DNA of 64,000 nt from Sambucus nigra (Eukaryota; Streptophyta; Magnoliopsida; Dipsacales; Adoxaceae). Under the pieces are notes generated by a model. That model was not told the DNA's origin, did not search any database, and worked only from the letters and a program-made list of their open reading frames with translations. This document shows, one piece after another, positions 54,666 through 64,000 of the stretch. Location: contig OX422207.1 in NCBI GenBank assembly GCA_949130495.1, positions 831,084,073 through 831,148,072 on the forward strand. The letters run 5' to 3'. The first letter of the stretch is position 1; every line of letters begins with the position of its first letter. Made by a program: the position numbers and the translations under genes.

Positions 54666-55283
54666 ATAATGTTACACCTAGTCCCACACCACTGATGTAC
54701 TTGTTTACTTAAAGGCAAGGAAGTCCAACAGAGTTATGGTCGATAGTTAGAAAAAGTAAAGAAAAGAAAAGAAATGATAAAGAGAAGTGAAAGAATAAGA
54801 GTGAAAGAGAAGATAAGAAAACAAAAGAGAAACTTGTATATGTTGTATTTTGTTCAATAAGCTTTGTTTACTCTCTCCATTGTTATATTCAATGATTTTT
54901 ATGGCAGTTGTTTTTCCAAATTTTGTAATTGCCCGTAATTTCCCATTATTCTGAGTTTTCATCCCCGAAAACTTTAAATCTGTACATATACACTTCATTT
55001 CGTACCCTCAACACCAAACCAACATTACAACCCTATAAAGTCCTATGTGATCCAAGGTTAGATGTAATTCAAAAGTTTAAATAATTTTTATAATCTATTA
55101 TAATACATTTTGCTTCTTTAAATGACGGTATCTTTCATTGAGATTACATGTTTTTTATTTTATATATGACGTTCTTCATTTGTGACACTTGTGCGGCCTT
55201 GTTTCCATTTACATTTACTCTTTATGCCCGCATGTCCCATGTATTACCTCACATTTCATAGTGATTTCATTTGTTAAGAATAA
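54666..55283. other. unassigned AT-rich interval
   Basis: Purine-rich run (AAAGAAAAGAAAAG) at 54749-54830, otherwise AT-rich. Nothing else is seen. Confidence 0.3.
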
Positions 55284-56821
55284 TGTAACACCCCTCTTAG
55301 TTCTGCATCGGCCGCCACCAAAACTACACCGGGTGTTAAAAAATTAAATATCATTCTTAGCATGTGATAGATATGAGACATATAAAATTCAATCCACAAG
55401 GTAAATAATGTCATCATTCTAATAAAATCATCACCATCCATGCGATAAAATCCATCACCGTGTTAAACCTTAATAAATCCAATATCCAATTAAATAAAAG
55501 AACTCTAATTATCTAAATCCAAAAGCAATAACCAAATAAATTGTGACAACTTTGGAATCGAATGGACCAATAAAATTCACCAGGAGTCTCATAATAAAAT
55601 GCCACGGAAAGGAAAGTCCATACTACTAAAGCAATAAATAAAATTAACTCCATCTGCACCTCTAAAAGATGTCCAACGAATCCTATGCATCCACTCCAAC
55701 AAAGATGCCTGAAAAATGTTAGTCAATGTATAGGTCAGTGCTCCGAGCATGGATACCATCTACTCCTCTCAAATAAGGTCCTTGAAACCAGATAATAGCA
55801 TTATATATATTAACCATAACAATAGAATATTTTAAATTGAAACAAGATATGATTCGGCACAAAATTTAATTCACCACCTACCCAAAAATTCATTCAAAAA
55901 TTACCACACCAATATTATTTTAATTATTCAACATTACCATATCGTTAAATAAAATAAATAACCCCATTCATTTTAATATGGCGGTCCTCCCACCTCGGGT
56001 GATACTTTCGCCAACATTTTACACATTCCCCTCGTCATAACGTCCGTTGACCCGGTTAAACTGACGGTCCCGTAATGTGACGAGGTTCCACACACGCCAC
56101 GGCATAAAACAACTGCTGACCCGTTTAAACTGTCAATTACGCACATTATGTCACCAATACATTTGAATACCTGTTTTTATCATCAGAGGTATTAATTCTC
56201 AATTTCTCATTTCTCTTTATGTTATAATTAATCAACCCATCCTAATATACACTATGAGAACCCCCAAAACGCCTTTAGTCCCATACCTAAAGGTCTACAA
56301 AACACAATATGTTCTATCCTATTGCGTAGGATAAATATTCATTCTGAAATACCTCTTAGCCTCATCCATAGACTCCTAAAACGAAGAAATAAATAAAAAA
56401 TCAGCCCCACCCCCAGAATTTCTAGTTGTAAACCGTCATCACTATCTAATCCCATACCTAGAAAGAAACAACTACCCAAAGGTATACTAACTAGTCACAT
56501 ACCTCTAAATCAACCTAATTAAGGTGGAAATAACAATAACCCATAACACTCGTCGTTCCCGCAATGTCAAATAATTTTATAATTCACTAAGTGGCACAAC
56601 TAAGGATTTAATCAATTTATCAACAACGTCATAATTTGTTCCAATATTTCCATTTAATTTTTCTTAACCAACTAGGCATATAAATCATATGATTAATTCA
56701 AGTTATCAACTACATGCAAGGTCTCATTAACCTAATATGAGATATTTTCATACAACACACGCAACCCATAAAAATAATGTTATAATATGCTTTTATCAAT
56801 TATTAACTATTCTAATCAAAC
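55284..56821 (-). repeat. chromovirus-like LTR relic, minus orientation, split by a solo LTR
   Basis: Begins TGTAACACCCC on +, which as GGGGTGTTACA is the usual 3' end of plant chromovirus LTRs on the minus strand. A central block with GTTGACCCGGTTAAACTG and CCACGGCATAAAAC resembles the conserved middle of the adjacent solo LTR in reverse. The sequence continues after the solo LTR at 58186. A TATA-like CCTATTTAAACC on the minus strand lies near 58545. The upper boundary is not found. Confidence 0.5.
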
Positions 56822-58180
56822 TGTAACAACGCACGTAATTTCTGGGGTATTTTCGAAATAAAGAAGAAAAATAAAGTTTTTCATAAAATTGTTTTTATTT
56901 TCTAAATATATTGTTTATTATTTTAGAAGAATAAAACTTCAAGCGGAATTGAAATTGGATTTAAAACGGATTTTATATGAATTTTGTAATATTTTGCCTT
57001 ATAGGCATTTTTTGGGCGAGCTATTAGTTTTTCGGGGTGATCGATCAATCGACCCCTGGGGGTAGATCGATCGACCCTCCCTAAAAACGTGCGCAACAGG
57101 TTATTTTTGAGAAGTTGTTTTGGTTTCCAACTCTTATATTTTTACCTTATAAAAAAGGATCGTGGGCAAGTATTTTGGAATAGCCTTGGGGCACAAAAAT
57201 ACTCAGAAAATATATTTTCTTTTCCTCTCTTTTATACACAAACAAGCCCTTTGATCTATGCATTCAACCTTAGGTTTTTTGAGGTGTTCTTGGGGCTGTT
57301 TTGAGGTTGATCTTGGAGGAAGTTTTGATGATGTTTGAGGATTGATTTTGATGGTGTTATCTGCAATTCTGGGCAGATTTATCGTTGGTTTCTCATCGTG
57401 ATTTGAGGTATGGGATTTTACACAATATGCTCCTAAATCTCACGAGTGTTTATTCCGTTGAATTCTTGTTAATTGAACTCATATTTTGAATTGCTAAATT
57501 CATTGAAATCCAAAAAAATAATTGTTGGAATTATTTTGATTCATGTGGTATTATTCATGTTGTTGTTGAGCACGTTGTCTTGAGATTTTAATATGGCACG
57601 GACGTTGGGCACCCGTCAAAATTCCTGCTTCCAAGGGCTATGACTTGATAAAACATATGCGGATGGGGTGAGGCCTGGTGACCCGGTTAATGTGTTATTG
57701 AGAAATTTATTGATAAAATGTTGTTAAGATTTGTATTATTTGATTTGAATATTCGTATTCATATTGTTACGTTTTATTCATCGCTAAAATTTTTGTTGAG
57801 CATCTTTCCTGTCGTATTGTGTACTTTCCCATATTTTCTTCTAGTGACAGGTTAGCGCGGATATTTGGGCGCTTTGGATTTGATTTGGAGAATGGATTTT
57901 AGCGAGGATTATTTTGGGAAGAATTTTAATACAAGAGATGAGAAGACTTGTATTTATTTTGATGTATAGAGCATTTGGAGATTTATTTGTTTTTGAGATA
58001 GTTAGTTTGTTGTAATTATTTCGAGAGTATTGTTGTATTTATTTGAAGAGATTGAGATTAGCGGGTTCTTTTCTATTATGGGATTTAGATGCTCTATAAC
58101 TTGTTTATATTGTGGAATTAGTATAGTTTTATCGATGAGTAGCGCTCCGTTCGCTCTCTCCGGGTGGGCGGGGTGTTACA
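56822..58180 (+). mobile_element. solo LTR, chromovirus-type (1359 bp)
   Basis: Starts TGTAACAACGCACG and ends GGGGTGTTACA. The pentamers on either side are both CAAAC (56817-56821, 58181-58185), a perfect target duplication, and no internal sequence is present, so this is an LTR left by unequal recombination. The conserved GGCACGGACGTTGGGCACCCG ... GGTGACCCGGTTAA block (read in two parts) supports a chromovirus origin. A TATA-like CTTATAAAAAAGG lies at about 57146. ORFs inside are not genes. Confidence 0.85.
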
Positions 58181-58185
58181 CAAAC

Positions 58186-59404
58186 TCTATATGCACATCA
58201 CAATATATTACTCGTACAACCCCATATCTATGATAATCATACAAAAATTATGAGTTTTAGAACATCTAAAAGTTTTATGCAAAAACAAACCCAAAATCTT
58301 ATTACTTCCTTTAAATACATCTCTAATTTATTTTAAAAAAACACGTGTATTAGTGTAGGCCATGATCAAGACACATAATACTATGGAAAAAGAGTAGAGC
58401 AACCATGCATGAGATTTGTAAAAGAAATATGAATGTATGAATGTGTTCCTCTTGAAAAGTAGACAAAAATCCTCTCTTTGATCAACTTGAGAAAACGTTG
58501 TTTTGGCCTTCAAAATTTAGACTGAAATCTTGGTTTAAATAGGGCTAGGGTTTGGGGGTTGAAGAGGATGGATGAGAGAAGGTTTTTGCTCTTAGGTTTT
58601 AAGATATAAGTGTTTATAGAATCAATTAATTATATACGGGTTAAATACATAAAGTATGAAAGTATTACATATATAAATTGTGCAGATGTTATATAATCAA
58701 TTAATGTTGAAAGATTTAATTACGTTAACGAGTAGAATAACTTATGAATCAATAAAAGAAAGTACTCGGGTAGCGTAATAGATAGATTTAAAACAGGGCT
58801 ATTAAGTGGGGTAGCATAACTAGGCGGACTATGATATAAGAGGTAAGTGTGCACAATAGTTGAGATGCGAGGATTATCTCATGAGAGTGCGACACCAGCT
58901 TAAATATAAAAATTGCTAATGCATATTTAAGGTACAAAAGGATTGTCAATTTGTACCCACGTGGATAAAGATTGCTTTCCTAAACAAAGCAACGTATGTA
59001 TTGATACTGTGTCAGATGTTTATTATATCCTTTTTATCTACTAGGTAGGGACAACTTTGAGCCGGGACCATTAAGTTATCACGGTTTACTATATCATTTT
59101 ATCCCCATCTTTAAATTTAAAAAAAAATAACACTGCTTATTCAGTGTGAAATATTTATATGAAATAAAATTCAAAGTCGAAGCTTGTAAATGTTTTTTAA
59201 AATAATATTTTGAAAATAATATTATTTAAATTGAACATTTAGTCTAAACTTGTAAAGTATTTATTATTTGGTCAAAAGAATATATTAATCAGGACATTCA
59301 AACCCTACACCATTTCAAAGTATTTGTTATTCGGTCAAAAGAGTCTATTAAGTAGTCAAATTACCTAAGCGTATTGAGAAATGCTAGTCCGACACAGAGT
59401 GGTG
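58186..59404. other. remainder of chromovirus-like relic, then unassigned AT-rich DNA
   Basis: The first few hundred bases belong to the relic that starts at 55284. From about 58620 I see no gene, repeat or terminal motif. Confidence 0.3.
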
Positions 59405-59504
59405 CGACACAGTGACGTGTCGCATTGGTATTGACTATTGCTTTATGGATGTAGGTTCGCACCAGCAGCACTAGCCAATACCGATGCGACACATCACTAT
59501 GTCG
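59405..59504. repeat. 100-bp inverted repeat with 29-bp arms
   Basis: Left arm 59405-59433 (CGACACAGTGACGTGTCGCA...) pairs with 59476-59504 with about three mismatches, around a 42-bp loop. It could be the core of a small MITE. No target duplication is identified. Confidence 0.75.
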
Positions 59505-59826
59505 TAGAAATTTATCGGTGTAGAAAGACTCAAGCTTATTTAATTTTGATATATGTTCGAAGTCAAAATACATTTGAAATAGTCAAATTATGTAACAGTT
59601 GTATGAAAATACATGTTACTATAAGAGCGAAAAAAAAATAAGCATTAGTCCTTTGAATTAATGGATGAGAACTCTCTCTCTACTGAGACCTTACACACCT
59701 AAACCTCATCTCTACCCAACCTCCACCCAAACCACCAGATCACTGGCCCATACCGAATACTGCTCGTATTCCCATGGAATCTGACCACGCTACTCCACCA
59801 GTCCAGCATGAGACAACACTGTCACG

Positions 59827-61564
59827 GTGTCACCACCTAAGGCACCGTATAAGGATAAAATCTTGGGACATGCTGTTGTGAGTGGGATGAGAGACATGGG
59901 AATTACCAATATTTCCTATCAACATCAGGAACCAATTGCTAAACACATGATTTTCTCATCAAGCGATATGGAAATTAATAGAGAGGATTATGATTCGGAA
60001 GATGAACAAGATGAAAGTCCAAGCATAGATGTAACTATTTTGAAAGTTCATATTGAAAATCAGGAACTTGAAAAAGTCCGAAAACGTTGGTGACAATCAC
60101 TTATAATCAAATTACTTGGAAATTTTGTATCCTTCCAACGGTTGCAATACGTTTATCATGAATCTGGAATTTAAAGTTTGGGCTTTTTATCACTGACATA
60201 GGATATAACTACTATTTAGTTAATTTGATGTCCATGGACGACTACATTACGATTTTATTAGGAGGACCCTAGTTCATGGAAGACCACTACCTGTCAGTCG
60301 AAAGATGGCACACACATTTTAAGCCCTTAGTGGACACAATAAAATACACGAGTCTATGGGTGCAAATACGTGAACTACCCATAAAATACTATGAGCGACA
60401 CTTTTTACGTCATATCGCGGCATCGTACAGTAAGCCATTAAAAATTTATCTCCACATTGAGTCAAGGGGACGTGCGTGCTATGCTCGTCTTTGTATTGAA
60501 TTCAATATTGAATAAACTCTTTCACCGAAAATTAAAATTGGACGCATTGTTTACGAACTCAAAACAAACATATGTTTTTCATGTGGAATCATTGGTCATA
60601 CAAAATGCAAATGAAAACACACTGCTTTAGATACAATGCAACAACCAAGAAGCACCACAGACTCCGCTGATCAATGGCAAGTTGTAACCTATCGACCAGC
60701 TCTTCGAAATAAACCATTAACGACTAATAGTCAGGATCATTCTATTAGTGGTTCGGGGAATAAGTAAAATTGCAATAAAAAATGGGTGACCATGGTAGAC
60801 AACAGAAGGCACAAACAGTAGAGGGGCAGTATGGTCGTTTCAAGCATAAAATGTCTTCTACAGCAAGGCACCAGGGTACAGTATCTCCACATGATAACTC
60901 GAGGTTTGATTTTCCTAGGACACTTGGACAAGATGCCAAAGCCCGATAGGAGACGGTCCAAAGAAACTACCACTCTCTCAGAACTACTCAAGTAATTTGA
61001 CCAATGGGGACCAAATGAAAATAGCAGTGCACAATATCAAGCGGTGCTTAAAAAACGACAACGATCGGGAGAGAGATATCACCAATATTAATCATGCTAC
61101 CACCTCTCATCTAAATAAAATTTATCCGGATGGGGCCCCTATTGAGCTACGTGGAAGCACTGTAAAAATGGATGAAAACGTCATGCAAAATTTATCGCCA
61201 AGCAACCAAGATACAAAGGATGAACTCATCCCTATTGCAGTTGTATTACCATCCACAACGCAGATAGAAATAGTAAAACAGCATGATGACGAGCCAGCCC
61301 AGATTTCCTGACCTTTTCTAACAGCCCCCAGATTCCCCAACCTCAAAACTGTTCTAGCGACCTCCACCACGCCCAAAAATGAGAACAACTTTCACGATGA
61401 ACCCAATGCACCACTTGGATATGAATTTTCTGCCATGAAATATGTCACCCCGCGTTCGCCACCTTCAACTAGGAAGATCCGGCATGCCAAATCACCAAAC
61501 CGAACCCCGACCACCACTCGACACTCACAGAATAATCCAAAGAGGTCCTCACGACCTTCTCATT
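59827..61564 (+). pseudogene. L1-type LINE ORF1 (DUF4283 plus zinc knuckle), decayed and truncated
   Basis: Pieces in three + frames: 59827-60093 (KILGHAVVSGMRDMG... then W-QSLIIKLLGNFVSF in the next stretch); 60276-60515 (MEDHYLSVERWHTHF, LWVQIRELPIKYYE, GRACYARLCIEFNIE), typical of the DUF4283 RNA-binding domain of plant L1 ORF1; and near 60560 a knuckle CFSCGIIGHTKCK with its last spacing shortened. A Ser/Pro/Arg-rich C-terminus reaches 61560, where the second copia LTR begins. ORF2 is not seen. Confidence 0.75.
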
Positions 61565-62645
61565 TGTAAGGACATAATTCTCATGTCCGTTATCTTACAG
61601 ATTTGGCACGTCTCTACACGATCGCTCACGACGGCCTCAATCCGAAATCCAAGCATCAAGCATTCAACAACTCCGTTAATGAGTCCCTCATCTACCGCAA
61701 CGTTCTCACGTTCCTTGATTTTAGGCTCGTAATGCAAGTGGAACGCAAGGGAAGTCAAAACAGTGAAACAAGGCTTGATAGGGAAGTTCAAGGACATTTT
61801 CGTAATTTCACATCCATAGTTTGGAGGTCTGGTCAACTGGAAAGTTAAGGAGCTTGCCGCAACAAAGATACTGGAAGAAACGACACCTCAATCCGAGCTA
61901 CGGTGAAGAAGTTATGACCATTTGAAGTTGGAAGAAATTTCCAAGAAAAAGACTTGGGAAAAATATGAAGTTTTAAGGTTGACCAGCGCACTTTTTCGAA
62001 CCGAGGCCCGAACCAAATCGGGGGGGAGAACCGATTCGCTGGGTACCCGAACCGGTTCGGTGTACCTGTACGCTGATAAGATTTTAACTGTTTTAAAATC
62101 ATGGATCTCTTCATCTGTTTTTCCTATAAATACCAACTTCGGGGGAGTTGTTTTGCAAGACTTTAGAAGACGTTTTTAAGAGTCCAAATACATCTAGTCT
62201 TCATATTTTTGAGTTCCAATACTCAAGTTTTGATTCACACAATTCTTCCAAACCTTTATGAATCAGTTTGTAACCCAAGAACACAACTTTGTAGTTTGTT
62301 CAAACCTTGTGGAGAAGCCGTTCTTCTTCTTCATTGCAGCCCTACTGGAAAGGGATATCTCCAGCCGCGACTACAGAATCTGACACGTGAGGGTAATTCT
62401 TAGTCAACTTGTATTTTTCATTGTAATCCGATTGTAAGCCGTTTTCTTACAAATTATAGTGGAAAATTAATGGTTTTGCCCCTTTGGGGGATTTTTCCTT
62501 ATATGTGTGTGTTTGAATGATTATTCATGTTTCATCATCTTGTTCAAAACACATATAGATGCATGTTTAGGATTTAATTGATAAAAACTGCATTTAATTA
62601 ACTAATATCTCTATTTGAACGCATGCGCACTCTTCCACCCCTTCA
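61565..62645 (+). repeat. copia-2 5' LTR (about 1081 bp)
   Basis: TGTAAGGACA ... CCCCTTCA, ending three bases before the primer site. The left boundary is inferred from similarity with the copia-1 LTR terminus, because the 3' copy is outside the window. Includes the palindrome CCGAACCGGTTCGG near 62050. ORFs inside are not genes. Confidence 0.75.
62125..62132 (+). promoter_or_regulatory. TATA box of copia-2 LTR
   Basis: TATAAATA in TTTCCTATAAATACC, about 520 bp before the LTR end, a typical position for R/U5 of this length. Confidence 0.65.
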
Positions 62646-62648
62646 AAT

Positions 62649-62660
62649 TGGTATCAGAGC
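62649..62660 (+). other. copia-2 primer-binding site (tRNA-iMet)
   Basis: TGGTATCAGAGC, a perfect match to the common plant Ty1/copia primer site. Confidence 0.95.
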
Positions 62661-62753
62661 CAGTTACACAATTTTACCGTGTAATTTTCCGCAAAATTTT
62701 TCTGAGATATCAATTTTCTGAAAAATTGATTTTTGAAAACGAGTGTGTTCATT

Positions 62754-64000
62754 ATGGAGAAATTATATAATAAAATGCCAGTTTTTGACGGGACAAACTA
62801 TGCATATTGGAAAGCCCGCATGAAATCTGCATTAAAAGCCATTGATGAACGAGTTTGGATTTTGGTTGAAAGAGGGTGGACTCCTCCCTCCGTCACTGTT
62901 AATAACGTGACTAGTTTAAAACCTGAAACTTCATGGACTGAAGAAGAGTTTAAATGGTCTTCTTTTAACTCTAAAGGTTTAAGTGCTATTTCTGGGTCTG
63001 TCACTCCTGATGAGTTCAAACGCATAATGACGTGCACCACGTCAAAAGAGGCATGGGATGTTTTACAACTCACCCATGAAGGAACTAATGCTGTGAAAGA
63101 GTCTAAATTGCAAAATTTGATAACTCAATTTGAAACAATCACCATGCATGAGACAGAATGTTTTGATGATTTTTATGCTAGGCTTTCTGACATTGTTAAT
63201 AGTAGTTTTAATCTTGGTGAACATATTCCTAATGCTAGAGTTGTTAAAAAGATTCTTCGTTCTTTGCCTAAGAGTTTTATCCCTAAAGTCACTGTGCTAA
63301 ATTCTATGGGTAATTTAAATACGCTAAAATTGGAAGAGCTTGTAGGAGATTTGCAAACCTATGAAATTGATATGTTCCCTAAAACTACTAGATCTAAAGA
63401 TAAGAGAATTGCACTTAATGTCCAAGAGAGAAAGAGTGTGGGGTCAGCTAGAAAGAGAATTGAGTCATCTAGGAAGAGAGAGATTGACACGTCAGATTGT
63501 GATTGTGATTTTGACTTAGATGATTTGGCCCTTTTTGCAAAAAATTTCAAAAGGATTCTCAAAATTAAGAAAAATGGCAATTTTAAAGATAAAAAGAAAT
63601 TTGAGAAAAATAAGTTTGAAAAGAAAAGTGAAAAAGTTTTTAAAGATCCTCCTAAGAAGGAAAGCGAAAGATGCTTTGAGTGCGACGGTAGGGGTCATAG
63701 AGCCTTTGAGTGTGCCAACCGTCTGAATAAAGAGAAAGGGAAAGCTGTCCTTAATGCTACTCTTAGCGACGACAGTGAAGTCGAGACGGTGGATTCAGGA
63801 GATGAGTCACCGCATGAGTGTAACTTCACCGCATTCATGGCTAGTCATGTGAGCACTCCTAGGTCTCATCACGACGATGAGGATGATGCTACACAGGGAC
63901 ACCTCGACAGTGAGATCGATGTGAGTGAGGAGGAGGATGACACAAGTGAGAGCGAGAGTGATATTCAACGCGCCTACGCTGAGTTGTATTCTGAGTCTTT
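62754..64000 (+). CDS. gag: copia-2 gag, open frame running off the window
   Basis: ATG at 62754, 415 codons with no stop to the window end. The N-terminus (MEKLYNKMPVFDGTNYAYWKA, read to K18) and the UBN2-type gag core (LKAIDERVWILV, TSKEAWDVLQLTHEG, DDFYARLSDIVNSSFNLGE, PKVTVLNSMGNLN, LEELVGDLQTYEID) are intact. A Lys-rich segment precedes the zinc knuckle CFECDGRGHRAFEC (CX2CX4HX4C, about 63670-63711), followed by an acidic Ser/Asp/Glu tail. Gag coats the RNA and forms the virus-like particle in the cytoplasm. A gag this long with an acidic tail fits Sirevirus-type elements. It is the best preserved coding region in the window. Plausibly one long gag-pol frame continues beyond. Confidence 0.93.
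   Translation, partial: MEKLYNKMPVFDGTNYAYWKARMKSALKAIDERVWILVERGWTPPSVTVNNVTSLKPETSWTEEEFKWSSFNSKGLSAISGSVTPDEFKRIMTCTTSKEAWDVLQLTHEGTNAVKESKLQNLITQFETITMHETECFDDFYARLSDIVNSSFNLGEHIPNARVVKKILRSLPKSFIPKVTVLNSMGNLNTLKLEELVGDLQTYEIDMFPKTTRSKDKRIALNVQERKSVGSARKRIESSRKREIDTSDCDCDFDLDDLALFAKNFKRILKIKKNGNFKDKKKFEKNKFEKKSEKVFKDPPKKESERCFECDGRGHRAFECANRLNKEKGKAVLNATLSDDSEVETVDSGDESPHECNFTAFMASHVSTPRSHHDDEDDATQGHLDSEIDVSEEEDDTSESESDIQRAYAELYSES

Larger units (their letters stand above)
61565..64000 (+). mobile_element. Ty1/copia LTR retrotransposon, Sirevirus-like, 3' end beyond window
   Basis: A 5' LTR, tRNA-iMet primer site and open gag lie in order. The LTR start TGTAAGGACATAATTCTC matches the start of copia-1 LTRs (TGTAAGGA-AAATTTC), and the gag proteins are clearly homologous. 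The rest of the element lies past 64000, so completeness is unknown. It is inserted into the L1 ORF1 relic, with TCATT (61560-61564) as the expected target duplication. Confidence 0.9.

Noticed and set aside
55284..58180. A single DNA transposon with TGTAACACCCC terminal inverted repeats
   Set aside because: The flanks (AATAA and CAAAC) do not match, while CAAAC flanks 56822-58180 exactly, so two LTR units explain the ends better.

Overview
This window is repeat-rich plant nuclear DNA. Nearly everything I can identify is transposable-element sequence, mostly nested and decayed; I found no convincing host gene, rRNA, tRNA or CRISPR. The families present (Ty3/gypsy Tat, Athila and chromovirus-type LTRs; Ty1/copia with Sirevirus-like features; CACTA with TNP2, DUF4218 and DUF4216 domains; RTE and L1 LINEs) and the splice signals point to a flowering plant with a large, heavily methylated genome. 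The species cannot be read from the sequence.

Layout, left to right. (1) 1-9046: the 3' two thirds of a Tat-lineage Ty3/gypsy element on the + strand (RT, a degenerate RNase H, a second RNase H, integrase), then a non-coding stretch with 54-bp tandem repeats, two antisense genes (one with two clear GT-AG introns) and a 598-bp 3' LTR. (2) 9047-17287 and 31657-31944: one older unit split by insertions. It consists almost wholly of successive, different tandem arrays (unit lengths about 45, 63, 79, 56 and 40 bp, plus irregular GGTTCCTCG repeats) around a degenerate minus-strand gene. Its two ends carry the same six-unit 45-bp array in the same order, so they behave like a pair of LTRs. The Tat element sits in one end and an Athila element in the other. 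(3) 17288-31656: a complete 14.4-kb Athila-type element on the minus strand, with 2.7-kb LTRs, a perfect GGGTT target duplication and a tRNA-Asp-like primer site; gag-pol is broken by stops and frameshifts. (4) 32483-35300: an RTE LINE on the minus strand with an (ATG)n tail and perhaps an inverted 5' end. (5) 35474-39971: CACTA transposase relics on the minus strand. (6) 40126-47851: a Sirevirus-like copia element on the + strand with LTRs of 1171 and 1485 bp, a decayed gag, no pol, and an antisense L1 fragment inside. (7) 48676-53629: a CACTA element on the + strand with TIRs and a TTA target duplication, a pseudogenised spliced transposase, palindromic subterminal repeats and an internal 250-bp hairpin. 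(8) 54272-58600: a relic of a Tat-type accessory ORF, then chromovirus-like LTR material interrupted by a solo LTR (56822-58180, target duplication CAAAC). (9) 59827-61564: an L1 ORF1 relic, cut by a second Sirevirus-like copia element (61565 to beyond the window end) whose gag frame is open.

Where elements can be read, most breaks are single stop codons in otherwise continuous frames, of kinds that a C-to-T change on the coding strand would give. This suggests silenced, methylated chromatin decaying in place. The parts least explained by known families are the array-of-arrays unit and its minus-strand gene.
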